Of a stretch of 64,000 nt of DNA, positions 53,135 to 61,244 are shown piece after piece (the stretch's first letter is position 1; the number at the start of each line of letters is the position of its first letter). The stretch comes from Chryseobacterium carnipullorum (GTDB taxonomy: Bacteria; Bacteroidota; Bacteroidia; Flavobacteriales; Weeksellaceae), in the NCBI RefSeq assembly GCF_900142785.1, contig NZ_FRCD01000004.1, positions 124,001 through 188,000 of the forward strand, in the 5' to 3' direction. Below the pieces are notes generated by a model that saw only the letters and a list, made by a program, of their open reading frames with translations, did not search any database and was not told the DNA's origin. The translations under genes and the position numbers were made by a program.

Positions 53135-53185
53135 TTATCTTTTTCTCATTAAATGTGTAACAAGATCTCTGAATAACTTTCTCAT
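53135..53185 (-). CDS. Candidate 16-residue basic peptide
   Basis: MRKLFRDLVTHLMRKR, preceded by AGGTAATAAAGAA and ended by TAA 19 bases before a strong terminator. The peptide would be an amphipathic, arginine- and lysine-rich helix. Its existence as a gene rests only on the ORF-terminator arrangement; the transcript could equally be a non-coding RNA. Confidence 0.3.
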   Translation of the reverse strand: MRKLFRDLVTHLMRKR

Positions 53186-53504
53186 TTCTTTATTACCTAT
53201 TTATGAATACAATTTTAAATAATTTTAAAATACAAAACAAGTGGAAAAATTAAAAATATAATAAAAATCATAAATTGATTTAAAAAACAATACTGATCTG
53301 ACATTAATATAATCTTATAGTTAGCAATCATCTACTTCTCATTGATGCCTGAGTTCAGATCTATAAGTCTTCTTTTTTGAGTGTGATCCGTGAGAATATA
53401 TTTGTCGTGAGTAAATATATTAAACGTATTATTTTCACCAAAAATTCGTAATTTTGTGGGTCTTAATTTTTTAAGATGCGAACAATCTTTTTCAAAGATA
53501 AAAC
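53186..53504. other. Intergenic region upstream of uvrA
   Basis: AT-rich. A TAATTTTG (53449-53456) on the plus strand is a possible -7 element for uvrA, 49 bases before its ATG, without a clear -33 TTG. Nothing else can be supported. Confidence 0.4.
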
Positions 53505-56297
53505 ATGGCTAAAACAATAGAAATAGATATAAAAAAACAGATCTTCGTTAAGAATGCACATCTTAACAATCTGAAGCATATAGACGTTCTGATCCCGAAA
53601 AATAAACTGATCGTGATCACGGGAGTTTCCGGAAGCGGAAAATCTTCCCTGGCATTCGATACTATTTATGCAGAAGGACAGCGAAGATATGTAGAGAGTT
53701 TGAGTTCCTATGCCCGTCAGTTTTTGGGTAAATTAGAAAAACCAAAGGTAGACGATATCAAAGGACTTGCACCCTCTATTGCTATTCAGCAGAAAGTAAT
53801 TTCTTCCAATCCACGTTCTACCGTAGGAACTTCTACAGAGATCTATGATTATATGAAACTTCTTTTTGCAAGAATCGGGAAAACCTATTCTCCGGTTTCT
53901 GGCGAAGAAGTGAAGAAAGATTCTGTTTCCGATGTAATTGATTTTATCAAAGCTTCCAAAAAGGATACTTCATTTTTACTGACGGCTCCACTGGAATATG
54001 ATGCAGATAATTTCAAGGAAGCACTGAACGTTTTAAAACTGGCTGGTTTCACGAGACTTGAAATAAACAGTAATGTAGCAGGCATTGAAGACCTGGAAAG
54101 CTTCGGTTTTACTCCTGAAAAAGGAATGATCATCAATCTTGTCATCGACCGTTTCTCTTATGAAGAAGATGAAAGTTTCCTTCAGAGATTGGCAGACTCT
54201 ATTCAAATGGCATTTTATGAAGGCCACGGATACTGTGCATTGAAGAATGCGGATACCGGAAAAGTAAAAGAATTCTCCAATAAATTTGAACTGGACGGCA
54301 TGGAGTTCCTTGAACCGAATGTGCATTTTTTCAGTTTCAACAATCCTTACGGAGCATGTCCTGCCTGTGAAGGTTATGGAAAAGTAATTGGCATCGATGA
54401 AGATCTTGTTGTTCCCAATAAGACCTTATCTGTTTACGAAGATGCCATTGTTTCATGGAGAGGAGAAACCATGAGTGAATGGAAAAAGTCATTCATCAAA
54501 AAAGCAGAAGACTTCCCTATCCACAAGCCTTATCATCAGCTGACCAAAGAACAGAAAAATTTCCTTTGGAAAGGAGACGGAAAAAGCAGCTTCCCTTCGA
54601 TCAATAATTTCTTCAAAATGCTTGAAGAAAACCTATACAAAATTCAGTACCGCGTTATGCTTTCCAGATACAGAGGAAAAACACTCTGTTCCACCTGTGA
54701 AGGCCTGAGGCTTCGTGAAGAAACAACCTGGGTAAAGATAGACGGGCATAATATACAGTCCATGATCGAACTTCCTCTGGATGAATTATATCCTTTAATA
54801 GAGGGACTGAAACTTTCTGAACATGATCAGGATATTGCCAAAAGATTGTTATACGAGATCAAAACCCGAATTCAGTTTTTATTGAAAGTAGGTTTAGGCT
54901 ATTTAACCGTCAACAGAACCTCCAACACCCTTTCCGGTGGTGAAAGTCAGAGAATCAACCTTGCGACAAGTTTGGGAAGTTCACTGGTAGGATCTATTTA
55001 TATTCTGGATGAACCTTCTATTGGTCTTCACTCAAGAGATACGGAAAACCTGATCGGAGTTTTAAAGAATCTCCGTGATCTCGGAAATACGGTCATTGTC
55101 GTTGAGCACGACGAAGATGTGATGAAAGCTGCGGATTATATTATTGATATCGGTCCTGAAGCCGGTTATCTGGGTGGTGAACTGGTATTTGCAGGGGATT
55201 ATCATGATCTTAAAAATGCAGATACGCTGACCTCAAAATATTTGACCGGAAGAATGGAAATTGAAGTTCCTAAAAAGCGAAGAAAAGCGAAGGAATGGAT
55301 CCATATTAAAGGAGCAAGGCAAAATAATCTTAAAAATATAGACGTAGATGTTCCTTTGGAAAGCCTAACGGTAATTTCTGGAGTTTCCGGAAGCGGAAAG
55401 TCGACGCTAATGAAGGAAATTTTAACCAATGATATCCAGATCCAGCTTGGAATGGGTGGTAAAAAAGGCGATTATGACTCTGTAGAATTTCCCAAAAAAC
55501 TCATTAAGAATATCGAGCTGATCGACCAGAATCCGATTGGAAAGTCCTCCCGATCCAATCCGGTTACTTATCTGAAAGCATATGATGATATCAGGGATCT
55601 TTTTGCCAAACAGAAAGTATCAAAAATGATGGGCTATAAGCCGAAACATTTTTCTTTCAACGTAGATGGCGGAAGATGTGACGAATGCAAAGGTGAAGGA
55701 GTGATCAATGTTTCCATGCAGTTTATGGCAGATATCGAGCTGGAATGCGAAGTGTGCAAAGGTACCCGTTTCAAAAGTGAGATTCTGGAAGTAAAATTCG
55801 ATGAGAAAAGCATTTCCGACATCCTTCATATGACAGTTGATGAATCTTTAGAATTCTTTAGAGACAATAACGAAGAAAAAATAGTTACCAAACTGAGACC
55901 GCTTCAGGAGGTTGGACTAGGATACTTACAGCTGGGACAAAGCTCTTCTACCCTTTCCGGAGGTGAAGCACAGCGTGTGAAACTGGCTTCATTCCTTGTT
56001 AAAGGAGTTACGACAGACAAAACACTATTTATCTTTGATGAACCCTCTACAGGACTTCATTTCCATGACATTCAGAAATTACTGAAATCATTGCAGGCTT
56101 TGATTGATCTCGGACATTCGGTAATTGTTATTGAACATCAGCCGGATATTATTAAAAGTGCGGACTACATTATAGACATTGGCCCTGAAGCCGGAAAATA
56201 TGGTGGAGAAGTGGTTTTTGCCGGAACACCGGAAGACCTGGCGAAAAACAAAAAATCGCATACCGCAAAATACATCAAGGAAAAACTTGAAAACTAG
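53505..56297 (+). CDS. uvrA: Excinuclease ABC subunit A
   Basis: Protein of 930 residues. Two ABC modules are present. The first has Walker A GVSGSGKSS (about 40-48) and signature LSGGESQRINLATSLG. The second has GVSGSGKSTLMKEI and LSGGEAQRVKLASFLVKG. Zinc motifs are CPACEGYG with LCSTCEGLR, and CDECKGEG with CEVCKGTRF. It finds bulky DNA damage and loads UvrB. The zinc-finger spacing and insert differ a little from E. coli UvrA, so this may be one of two UvrA paralogues common in Bacteroidota. Confidence 0.93.
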   Translation: MAKTIEIDIKKQIFVKNAHLNNLKHIDVLIPKNKLIVITGVSGSGKSSLAFDTIYAEGQRRYVESLSSYARQFLGKLEKPKVDDIKGLAPSIAIQQKVISSNPRSTVGTSTEIYDYMKLLFARIGKTYSPVSGEEVKKDSVSDVIDFIKASKKDTSFLLTAPLEYDADNFKEALNVLKLAGFTRLEINSNVAGIEDLESFGFTPEKGMIINLVIDRFSYEEDESFLQRLADSIQMAFYEGHGYCALKNADTGKVKEFSNKFELDGMEFLEPNVHFFSFNNPYGACPACEGYGKVIGIDEDLVVPNKTLSVYEDAIVSWRGETMSEWKKSFIKKAEDFPIHKPYHQLTKEQKNFLWKGDGKSSFPSINNFFKMLEENLYKIQYRVMLSRYRGKTLCSTCEGLRLREETTWVKIDGHNIQSMIELPLDELYPLIEGLKLSEHDQDIAKRLLYEIKTRIQFLLKVGLGYLTVNRTSNTLSGGESQRINLATSLGSSLVGSIYILDEPSIGLHSRDTENLIGVLKNLRDLGNTVIVVEHDEDVMKAADYIIDIGPEAGYLGGELVFAGDYHDLKNADTLTSKYLTGRMEIEVPKKRRKAKEWIHIKGARQNNLKNIDVDVPLESLTVISGVSGSGKSTLMKEILTNDIQIQLGMGGKKGDYDSVEFPKKLIKNIELIDQNPIGKSSRSNPVTYLKAYDDIRDLFAKQKVSKMMGYKPKHFSFNVDGGRCDECKGEGVINVSMQFMADIELECEVCKGTRFKSEILEVKFDEKSISDILHMTVDESLEFFRDNNEEKIVTKLRPLQEVGLGYLQLGQSSSTLSGGEAQRVKLASFLVKGVTTDKTLFIFDEPSTGLHFHDIQKLLKSLQALIDLGHSVIVIEHQPDIIKSADYIIDIGPEAGKYGGEVVFAGTPEDLAKNKKSHTAKYIKEKLEN

Positions 56298-56305
56298 ATA
56301 CCAAT

Positions 56306-56333
56306 AGAGAGCCCAATGGCTCTCTGTTTTTTT
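56306..56333 (+). terminator. Terminator of uvrA
   Basis: Perfect arms AGAGAGCC and GGCTCTCT with loop CAAT, then G and seven T's. Confidence 0.8.
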
Positions 56334-56518
56334 ATTAAAAAAAATAAATCCGGGCATTATATAAAAACGGACTCTGCTTACTGTAGGTTTAAAAGGTAAT
56401 CAATATATTTAAACAAAAGTAGATAACTCAACCGCATCTTTAAACTCTTTTTTTTATCTTCGAAAAACAATCATTCCCATCACCTTCATACCACTCTATC
56501 TTTTTAACATCTAAAATC

Positions 56519-57289
56519 ATGAACTGTAAATTTCTATTCACTTCCTTTACTATTGTATTACTCTGTAACTGCACATCCAGAAAGATCACAAGTTCAGAAA
56601 AAACATTCAACGTTAAACTTGATACTCTTACCCTGTTTGATCAAAGTAGAAATCGTAAAATTCCGGTGGCTTTTTACAGTCCGAAAACCAGTCAAAAAGT
56701 GTCAGGGCAACAGGTCGTTATCTTCAGTCATGGCTACGGAGCCAATAAAGGAGGTGATTATTTAGTGTATTCTTATCTCACCGAAATGCTGGCTTCAAGA
56801 GGATATTTCACCGTAAGCATCCAGCACGAACTTCCGACTGATGAACTGATTCCTATGGAGGGAAAGCCGCAAATTGTAAGAATGCCGTTCTGGGAACGGG
56901 GTACAGAGAACATTTTATTTGTCTTGAATGAACTTAAAAAGACCAGACCAGATCTAGACTATAACCATCTGACACTGATCGGACATTCCAACGGTGGAGA
57001 TATGACCGCTTTGTTTGCTGCCAAATATCCAGATCTTGTCTATAAGATTATTACCCTCGATAACCGGAGAATGTATCTTTCCAGAACCTCAATGCCTAAA
57101 ATATATACCCTACGCTCCAATGATTATCCGGCTGATGAAGGAGTACTTCCGTCGTTTGAAGAGCAGAAAAAATACCATATTACTGTACAGTCTACTTCTA
57201 TCAATCACGGACATATGGATAACAAAGGAAATGATGACGAACATAAAATCCTGAAAAATTACATACTTAAATACATTGATAAACAATAG
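56519..57289 (+). CDS. Alpha/beta hydrolase lipoprotein
   Basis: Protein of 256 residues with a lipoprotein signal (TIVLLCNCTSRK). An alpha/beta fold with oxyanion region VVIFSHGYGANKGGDYL, nucleophile elbow LIGHSNGGDM (S157) and a late histidine in SINHGHMDNKG. It looks like a platelet-activating-factor acetylhydrolase/chlorophyllase-type esterase, but the substrate is unknown. It is monocistronic. A DnaA-box pair lies 10 bases past its stop. Confidence 0.83.
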   Translation: MNCKFLFTSFTIVLLCNCTSRKITSSEKTFNVKLDTLTLFDQSRNRKIPVAFYSPKTSQKVSGQQVVIFSHGYGANKGGDYLVYSYLTEMLASRGYFTVSIQHELPTDELIPMEGKPQIVRMPFWERGTENILFVLNELKKTRPDLDYNHLTLIGHSNGGDMTALFAAKYPDLVYKIITLDNRRMYLSRTSMPKIYTLRSNDYPADEGVLPSFEEQKKYHITVQSTSINHGHMDNKGNDDEHKILKNYILKYIDKQ

Positions 57290-57298
57290 CTTACAAAC

Positions 57299-57322
57299 TT
57301 ATCCACATTAAATTGTGGATAA
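57299..57322. other. Pair of consensus DnaA boxes in inverted orientation
   Basis: TTATCCACA (57299-57307) and TGTGGATAA (57314-57322) are both exact matches to the DnaA box TTATNCACA, head to head with a six-base AT spacer. AT-rich sequence follows to about 57460. No further consensus box was seen close by. It may be part of an origin, or a DnaA-binding regulatory or titration site. A coincidental hairpin cannot be excluded. Confidence 0.5.
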
Positions 57323-57395
57323 CTTGTGAATTTTAACATTAAATTCATGTTTCGTATTAAAAATAGTACTACATTTACTATGTAATACAACTGAA

Positions 57396-57458
57396 ATGAA
57401 ATCATTTTTTGCTTTTTTCAGCTTTGAAATTGCAATTAAATTTGAAATAAAAATTTAA
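57396..57458 (+). CDS. Candidate 20-residue peptide
   Basis: MKSFFAFFSFEIAIKFEIKI, ending in a TAA that overlaps the first arm of a strong terminator (57457-57484). It has alternating hydrophobic and charged residues. The ORF-terminator coupling suggests a small transcript starting after the DnaA boxes. Whether it is coding is uncertain. Confidence 0.3.
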   Translation: MKSFFAFFSFEIAIKFEIKI

Positions 57459-57484
57459 GCACAGCATTGTCGGCTGTGCTTTTT
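57457..57484 (+). terminator. Terminator of the short transcript
   Basis: Perfect arms AAGCACAGC and GCTGTGCTT with a seven-base loop, followed by T's. Confidence 0.75.
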
Positions 57485-57524
57485 ATTGTTGTCTAATTAA
57501 AAAAATGAGATGTTTTTATCTACT

Positions 57525-57553
57525 GGATCCGCTCCTAAAGAGCGGATTCTTTT
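57525..57553 (+). terminator. Second hairpin with T-run
   Basis: Arms GGATCCGCTC and GAGCGGATTC (one G-U) with a five-base loop, followed by TTTT. It comes 40 bases after the previous terminator, with no gene between. Confidence 0.55.
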
Positions 57554-57701
57554 ATGCACCACTCCACACAGTTCAATATCTTGTTTCTCTGTTTACTTTG
57601 CCTTCTATATTTTAATCACAAATTAATCCAAGAAAAAACTATAGTAAGCACGGTCTTTCTGGCAGCCGGAACTTTACCCAGGCCTAATTACAAAATCCTG
57701 A

Positions 57702-57884
57702 TTTGAACAAACTAAAAATAATCTTCCTTCAGCAAGAAATCTGCTTTTAGCCGTTTCTTATGAAATGGACAGAACAGGAAAAGAATATAAAGAAAAAATC
57801 CAGCCTGATATTTCTGTGACACCTTCCGAAAACACTAGTATTGACGCTGAATTGGCTGCGGCTATCCAATGGATCAAGGAATAG
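57702..57884 (+). pseudogene. C-terminal remnant, probably of an S41-type peptidase
   Basis: The frame reads FEQTKNNLPSARNLLLAVSY, then MDRTGKEYKEKIQPDISVTP and IDAELAAAIQWIKE, with a stop at 57882-57884. The pattern DR-GK-Y---I-PDI-V followed by an acidic A-x-x-W-L/I-K end resembles the last 50 residues of S41 (C-terminal processing) peptidases. No start or upstream domain is present and a stop precedes it. The family call is tentative. Confidence 0.4.
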
Positions 57885-57890
57885 TTTCTT

Positions 57891-59324
57891 CTACTTCATC
57901 AGATCCCTGAACCAGATATAAGTATCGGTCTCATTTGGAATGTTAAGTTTCTTTCGGAGACGATACTTTTTGGTTTGGACCGTCCGTACCGATGTATAGG
58001 TGTAGGCTGCAATATCTTTTGTAGAGAAATTAAGATACAGAAAGGCACAAAATGCAATTTCCGAATTTTTAAGGTCGGCCGCCTTCACCAGTTTTTCTGA
58101 GAAACCTGGACAATAATCATTAAAACGGGTTAAAAACTCAGGACTGTTTTCTTTGGCCAGCGTAGTAACCTGTTCAAAGAGATCGTTGTTCCGTACGGGA
58201 ACAATTTCTGTTGGTACAACATTGATAGATTTTCTTTTCTTGAAATAAAAAAAGTAGAGAACAATGAAAGCCATACTCAGCAGCAGAGCAACACAGAGAT
58301 AAATCAACTTATTCTTTTCCTCTGTTTTCCCACGTTCTTCCGCCGCCTGTTTTTCATCTAACAGATCTCTCTGGACTTTATTTTGAGCATCATTGATACT
58401 TTGCACCGTAAGTAACTGTCTGGAATAATAGTCTGCACTGTCTTTCTCTCCCATTTTCTCATACAGATTGATCAAGTCACCGATCACTGCTTTCTGATAA
58501 TTTTCACTTTTATAATAATGAACTGCTATACTTTTACAGATCCACAGGTGATGCTGTGCTTTTATCAGGTCGTTGGCTTTGAAATAATATTTGGCCGCAT
58601 AGATAGAGGTAATATACTGAATTCCTTTTTCGTCTATCTTTTTGCCATTGCGCAACGCCTCTTCTATATAGATCCTGGCAGAATCCATCTTTCCCATTTC
58701 CAGATACATTCCGGAGAGATAAGCTGTGGGCTTATAACTGTTGGCTAATTTATTTTTGCTCTTTTCAGATTCACTATGGTAATTTTCTCGATATTTTTTT
58801 GATTCCAGGTAGGCTTTTTTATAGGCCTCTAGTGCTTTATCTTTTTCATTCATTTCGTTGTAAATCCCTGCATACTGCCATTCAAGCAAATATTCAAAAT
58901 AGGGCTTACCTTTGGCCCGGACCGCAACTTCATCCAGCAGTTTGAGAGCCTTGATTCGCTCTCCCAATTTCTGATGCAAAAGAGAGCGGATGGTGTGAAA
59001 ATAAAAAACAGCTTCAAAATCGGTATCTGAAGTGATCAGCTTTTTCTTTTCAACAAGATCAGTATAATAAAAAGCTTTTTTTATATCATTGTTCTTATTG
59101 TAAATATTGGCAATTTTAAGATATCCGAATACTTCACAATCTTTGTAATTTTCTCTATGGCATATGGAAATAATACGGTCTATCTTTTTAATTTCATTGC
59201 TGCCGGCTGTAGAAAAACCGATATCAAAAATGATATTTTTAAGGCTTTGCTCTGTGGGTTGCTGAGAAAATGAATAAAAAAACAGAGAAAAGAAAAACAA
59301 ACAAGAAAGGAATTTTGTAATCAT
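57891..59324 (-). CDS. TPR-containing membrane protein with C-terminal LuxR-type helix-turn-helix
   Basis: Protein of 477 residues. A signal peptide (FFSLFFYSFSQ) leads to a periplasmic part with several TPR-like repeats (about 60-300, for example ALEAYKKAYLESKKYREN, ARIYIEEALRNGKKI). A coiled segment and one membrane helix (about 338-360, LCVALLLSMAFIVLYFFYF) follow. The cytoplasmic tail has an HTH with DLKNSEIAFCAFLYLNFSTKDIA and YTSVRTVQTKKYRLRKKLNI, similar to LuxR/GerE domains. Such one-piece sensors, tying a periplasmic TPR domain to DNA binding, are common in flavobacteria. Signal and targets are unknown. Confidence 0.82.
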   Translation of the reverse strand: MITKFLSCLFFFSLFFYSFSQQPTEQSLKNIIFDIGFSTAGSNEIKKIDRIISICHRENYKDCEVFGYLKIANIYNKNNDIKKAFYYTDLVEKKKLITSDTDFEAVFYFHTIRSLLHQKLGERIKALKLLDEVAVRAKGKPYFEYLLEWQYAGIYNEMNEKDKALEAYKKAYLESKKYRENYHSESEKSKNKLANSYKPTAYLSGMYLEMGKMDSARIYIEEALRNGKKIDEKGIQYITSIYAAKYYFKANDLIKAQHHLWICKSIAVHYYKSENYQKAVIGDLINLYEKMGEKDSADYYSRQLLTVQSINDAQNKVQRDLLDEKQAAEERGKTEEKNKLIYLCVALLLSMAFIVLYFFYFKKRKSINVVPTEIVPVRNNDLFEQVTTLAKENSPEFLTRFNDYCPGFSEKLVKAADLKNSEIAFCAFLYLNFSTKDIAAYTYTSVRTVQTKKYRLRKKLNIPNETDTYIWFRDLMK

Positions 59325-59507
59325 AATATTCTTTGGGTATTCTAAAACCTTAATCGGGTTACTATGTTTGACATCTACAGAATAAAAGCTACGTATTAGA
59401 TACTACTCTTTGCCTGACAGTACTTTTAATCGGTTACGGAAGCAAAATAATTGCTAATTTCGAAAATCTTTACAAAAAACAACATGATCACACCATTAAT
59501 ATATTCT

Positions 59508-59538
59508 TTGCAATATTAACAATATTTCACTACTTTTT
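59508..59538 (+). promoter_or_regulatory. Candidate promoter of a short transcript
   Basis: TTG at 59508-59510 and TACTTTTT at 59531-59538, spaced by 20 bases. This matches TTG/TAnnTTTG except for the last base. Confidence 0.4.
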
Positions 59539-59586
59539 ATATAACTTTCCACACAGATATAAATTTTATCAATTAAATATTTTTTT

Positions 59587-59694
59587 ATGGAGAAAAACTA
59601 CCTTTTATTATTACAGGCATCTGTCCTGTTGATTTATTCAGAATATGAAAATGTATTCTCAATCGGAATAGCCAAAACGAAACATTCATACTAG
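59587..59694 (+). CDS. Candidate 35-residue peptide
   Basis: Reads MEKNYLLLLQASVLLIYSEY, then NVFSIGIAKTKHSY. It has a hydrophobic N-terminal half. It sits between a promoter-like pair and a strong terminator, so a transcript of about 190 bases is likely. It could be coding or simply part of an untranslated small RNA. Confidence 0.3.
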   Translation: MEKNYLLLLQASVLLIYSEYENVFSIGIAKTKHSY

Positions 59695-59705
59695 TTATTA
59701 CAGTT

Positions 59706-59739
59706 CCATGGATCTGCTTTTTTGCAGTCCATGGTTTTT
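59706..59739 (+). terminator. Terminator of the short transcript
   Basis: Arms CCATGGATCTGC and GCAGTCCATGG pair with a one-base bulge around six T's, followed by TTTTT. The start codon of the next gene is 24 bases further on. Confidence 0.7.
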
Positions 59740-59762
59740 AACTGATTTAAAAATTAATTTTA

Positions 59763-61004
59763 ATGAATACTATGATTAAAAGTATACTGACTCTGATCCT
59801 GATTACCCTTTCTACTCTGCTTTTCGCACAGTCTGATCCTGTTTTGTTTATTGGTAACAGCATGACCTATTTCAATGATATGCCTGTTCTTTTTAAGGAC
59901 CTGGCCGCTTCCAAAGGAAAGAATGTTGAAGTGACTTCCTACACTGTAGGGGGTGCGGGATTTGTAAATCATGCCAATGATAATGTTCTCTATCAGACCA
60001 TAAGATCAAAAAACTACAAATATGTGGTAATGCAGCCGGGAACTGCCGAATCTGCAGGATACTCATTCCCGGTTTCCGTAACCGCTGAAAGAGGTAAAAA
60101 GCTCAGAGATTCTATCAGAAAATACAGTCCGTGCGCAAAGATTTTCCTGTACGAAATTCCCTATGGAGTTCCTTCTCAAAATGAGTATGCAACCTATTTC
60201 AATTTACAGAAGACCATTAAAGATTCTATCACAAAGATGTCAACTCTGATGCAGACTGAAATGATTCCAGCGGGAGAATCTGCAAGAGCTCATTATACAG
60301 CAACACCGGATCTTGCCTTGCACAGTACGTATAACGATATTCATCCGGGGCCTCAGGGCAGTTATCTTGTCGCAGCTTCAGTGTATGCAGCTCTTTTTCA
60401 GGACAGGATTTTTCCGTCTTCATTCTACAGCGGTATGACACAGAATAAAGCCGAATATTATCAGCAGCTGGCAGACGGAACCTTTTTTAATAATCCCGCA
60501 CAGTGGAACTCGAATGTTTTTCATATCCACTCCGGCTTTTCTGTAACAGGGAACGGCCAGAACATTTCTTTTTCCAATTTATCAACAAATTATGATATGG
60601 TTTTATGGACATTCGGAGACGGAACGACTTCAAGTTCGGTGGATCCTGTTCACTTTTATGCTACATCAGGAACTTACACCGTAAGTCTTACCGTAACCAG
60701 GAATTCCTGCTCCGAAACCTTCACAAAAACAGTAAATACCAGCCAGCTTTCAGTATCCGAAAATGTTGTGAAAAGTTTTCAGTTTTACCCCAATCCTGTT
60801 TCGCATCAAGGTTTTCTAAAAACAGGAAAACAATTTAAAGAACTTGAAATTTATACTGTTGACGGCCGAAAAATTCAGACCTTATCCAATTTGTCAACCT
60901 ATGATACAACCATTGATTTTTCAGCTTACATCAAAGGAACTTATGTGATAAGAATTCATTTTGAAGATGGCAGTTTTGAAAAAGTAAAAATAATGAAAGA
61001 CTAA
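59763..61004 (+). CDS. Secreted SGNH-like hydrolase with PKD domain and T9SS sorting domain
   Basis: Protein of 413 residues. The signal peptide ends TLLFAQ. The hydrolase part (about 22-235) starts with PVLFIGNSMTYFNDMP (nucleophile serine in GNSMT), has GGAGFVNHA and YVVMQPGTAE, and ends with NDIHPGPQGSYLVA, giving the D-x-x-H pair of SGNH enzymes. A PKD domain follows (LWTFGDGTTSS, FYATSGTYTVSLTV). The last about 80 residues form a T9SS sorting domain (QFYPNPVS, GTYVIRIHFEDG, KIMKD). I infer an exported esterase, perhaps acting on acylated glycans. Confidence 0.83.
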   Translation: MNTMIKSILTLILITLSTLLFAQSDPVLFIGNSMTYFNDMPVLFKDLAASKGKNVEVTSYTVGGAGFVNHANDNVLYQTIRSKNYKYVVMQPGTAESAGYSFPVSVTAERGKKLRDSIRKYSPCAKIFLYEIPYGVPSQNEYATYFNLQKTIKDSITKMSTLMQTEMIPAGESARAHYTATPDLALHSTYNDIHPGPQGSYLVAASVYAALFQDRIFPSSFYSGMTQNKAEYYQQLADGTFFNNPAQWNSNVFHIHSGFSVTGNGQNISFSNLSTNYDMVLWTFGDGTTSSSVDPVHFYATSGTYTVSLTVTRNSCSETFTKTVNTSQLSVSENVVKSFQFYPNPVSHQGFLKTGKQFKELEIYTVDGRKIQTLSNLSTYDTTIDFSAYIKGTYVIRIHFEDGSFEKVKIMKD

Positions 61005-61034
61005 ACCGGAAATGTCACATTGGTTTATAAAATG

Positions 61035-61066
61035 AAAAGACTTTGCAGCAGCAAAGTCTTTTTTTT
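61035..61066 (+). terminator. Terminator of the SGNH/PKD gene
   Basis: Perfect arms AAAAGACTTTGC and GCAAAGTCTTTT with loop AGCA, followed by T's. Confidence 0.8.
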
Positions 61067-61099
61067 ATTTCAATAAATTAGTATTTTTATTCCTTTTAA

Positions 61100-61171
61100 G
61101 GCCTCATAGTTCAATGGATAGAATAGAAGTTTCCTAAACTTTAGATCCAGGTTCGATCCCTGGTGAGGTCA
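61100..61171 (+). tRNA. tRNA-Arg (anticodon CCT)
   Basis: A 72-base cloverleaf. Acceptor GGCCTCA with TGAGGTC (one G-U), D-arm GTTC-AATGGATA-GAAT, anticodon arm GAAGT-TTCCTAA-ACTTT with CCT at 34-36, variable AGAT, T-arm CCAGG-TTCGATC-CCTGG, discriminator A. CCA is not encoded. It reads the arginine codon AGG. Confidence 0.92.
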
Positions 61172-61244
61172 CAATTGATCTTGGATCATTATTAAAATTT
61201 TAAAAAAAATGGTCTCATTATACTACCCTTTCATTTTCAGAGGA

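Larger units (their letters stand above)
57323..57890. other. Intergenic region with short ORF, two hairpins and a peptidase remnant
   Basis: No full-length gene. The stretch holds a 20-codon ORF (57396), terminators at 57457-57484 and 57525-57553, and a C-terminal protein fragment at 57702-57884, each listed separately. Confidence 0.6.
59325..59762. other. Intergenic region with candidate short transcript
   Basis: No full-length gene. It holds a consensus promoter (59508-59538), a 35-codon ORF (59587-59694) and a strong terminator (59706-59739), listed separately. Confidence 0.55.

Noticed and set aside
52992..53504. Cobalamin riboswitch upstream of the TonB-dependent receptor
   Set aside because: The leader is only about 40 bases after the promoter, and no B12-box-like sequence was found.
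57508..57618. 36-codon plus-strand frame starting MRCFYLLDPLLK
   Set aside because: It runs through the terminator hairpin at 57525-57553 and has no promoter or conserved pattern, so it is a chance frame.
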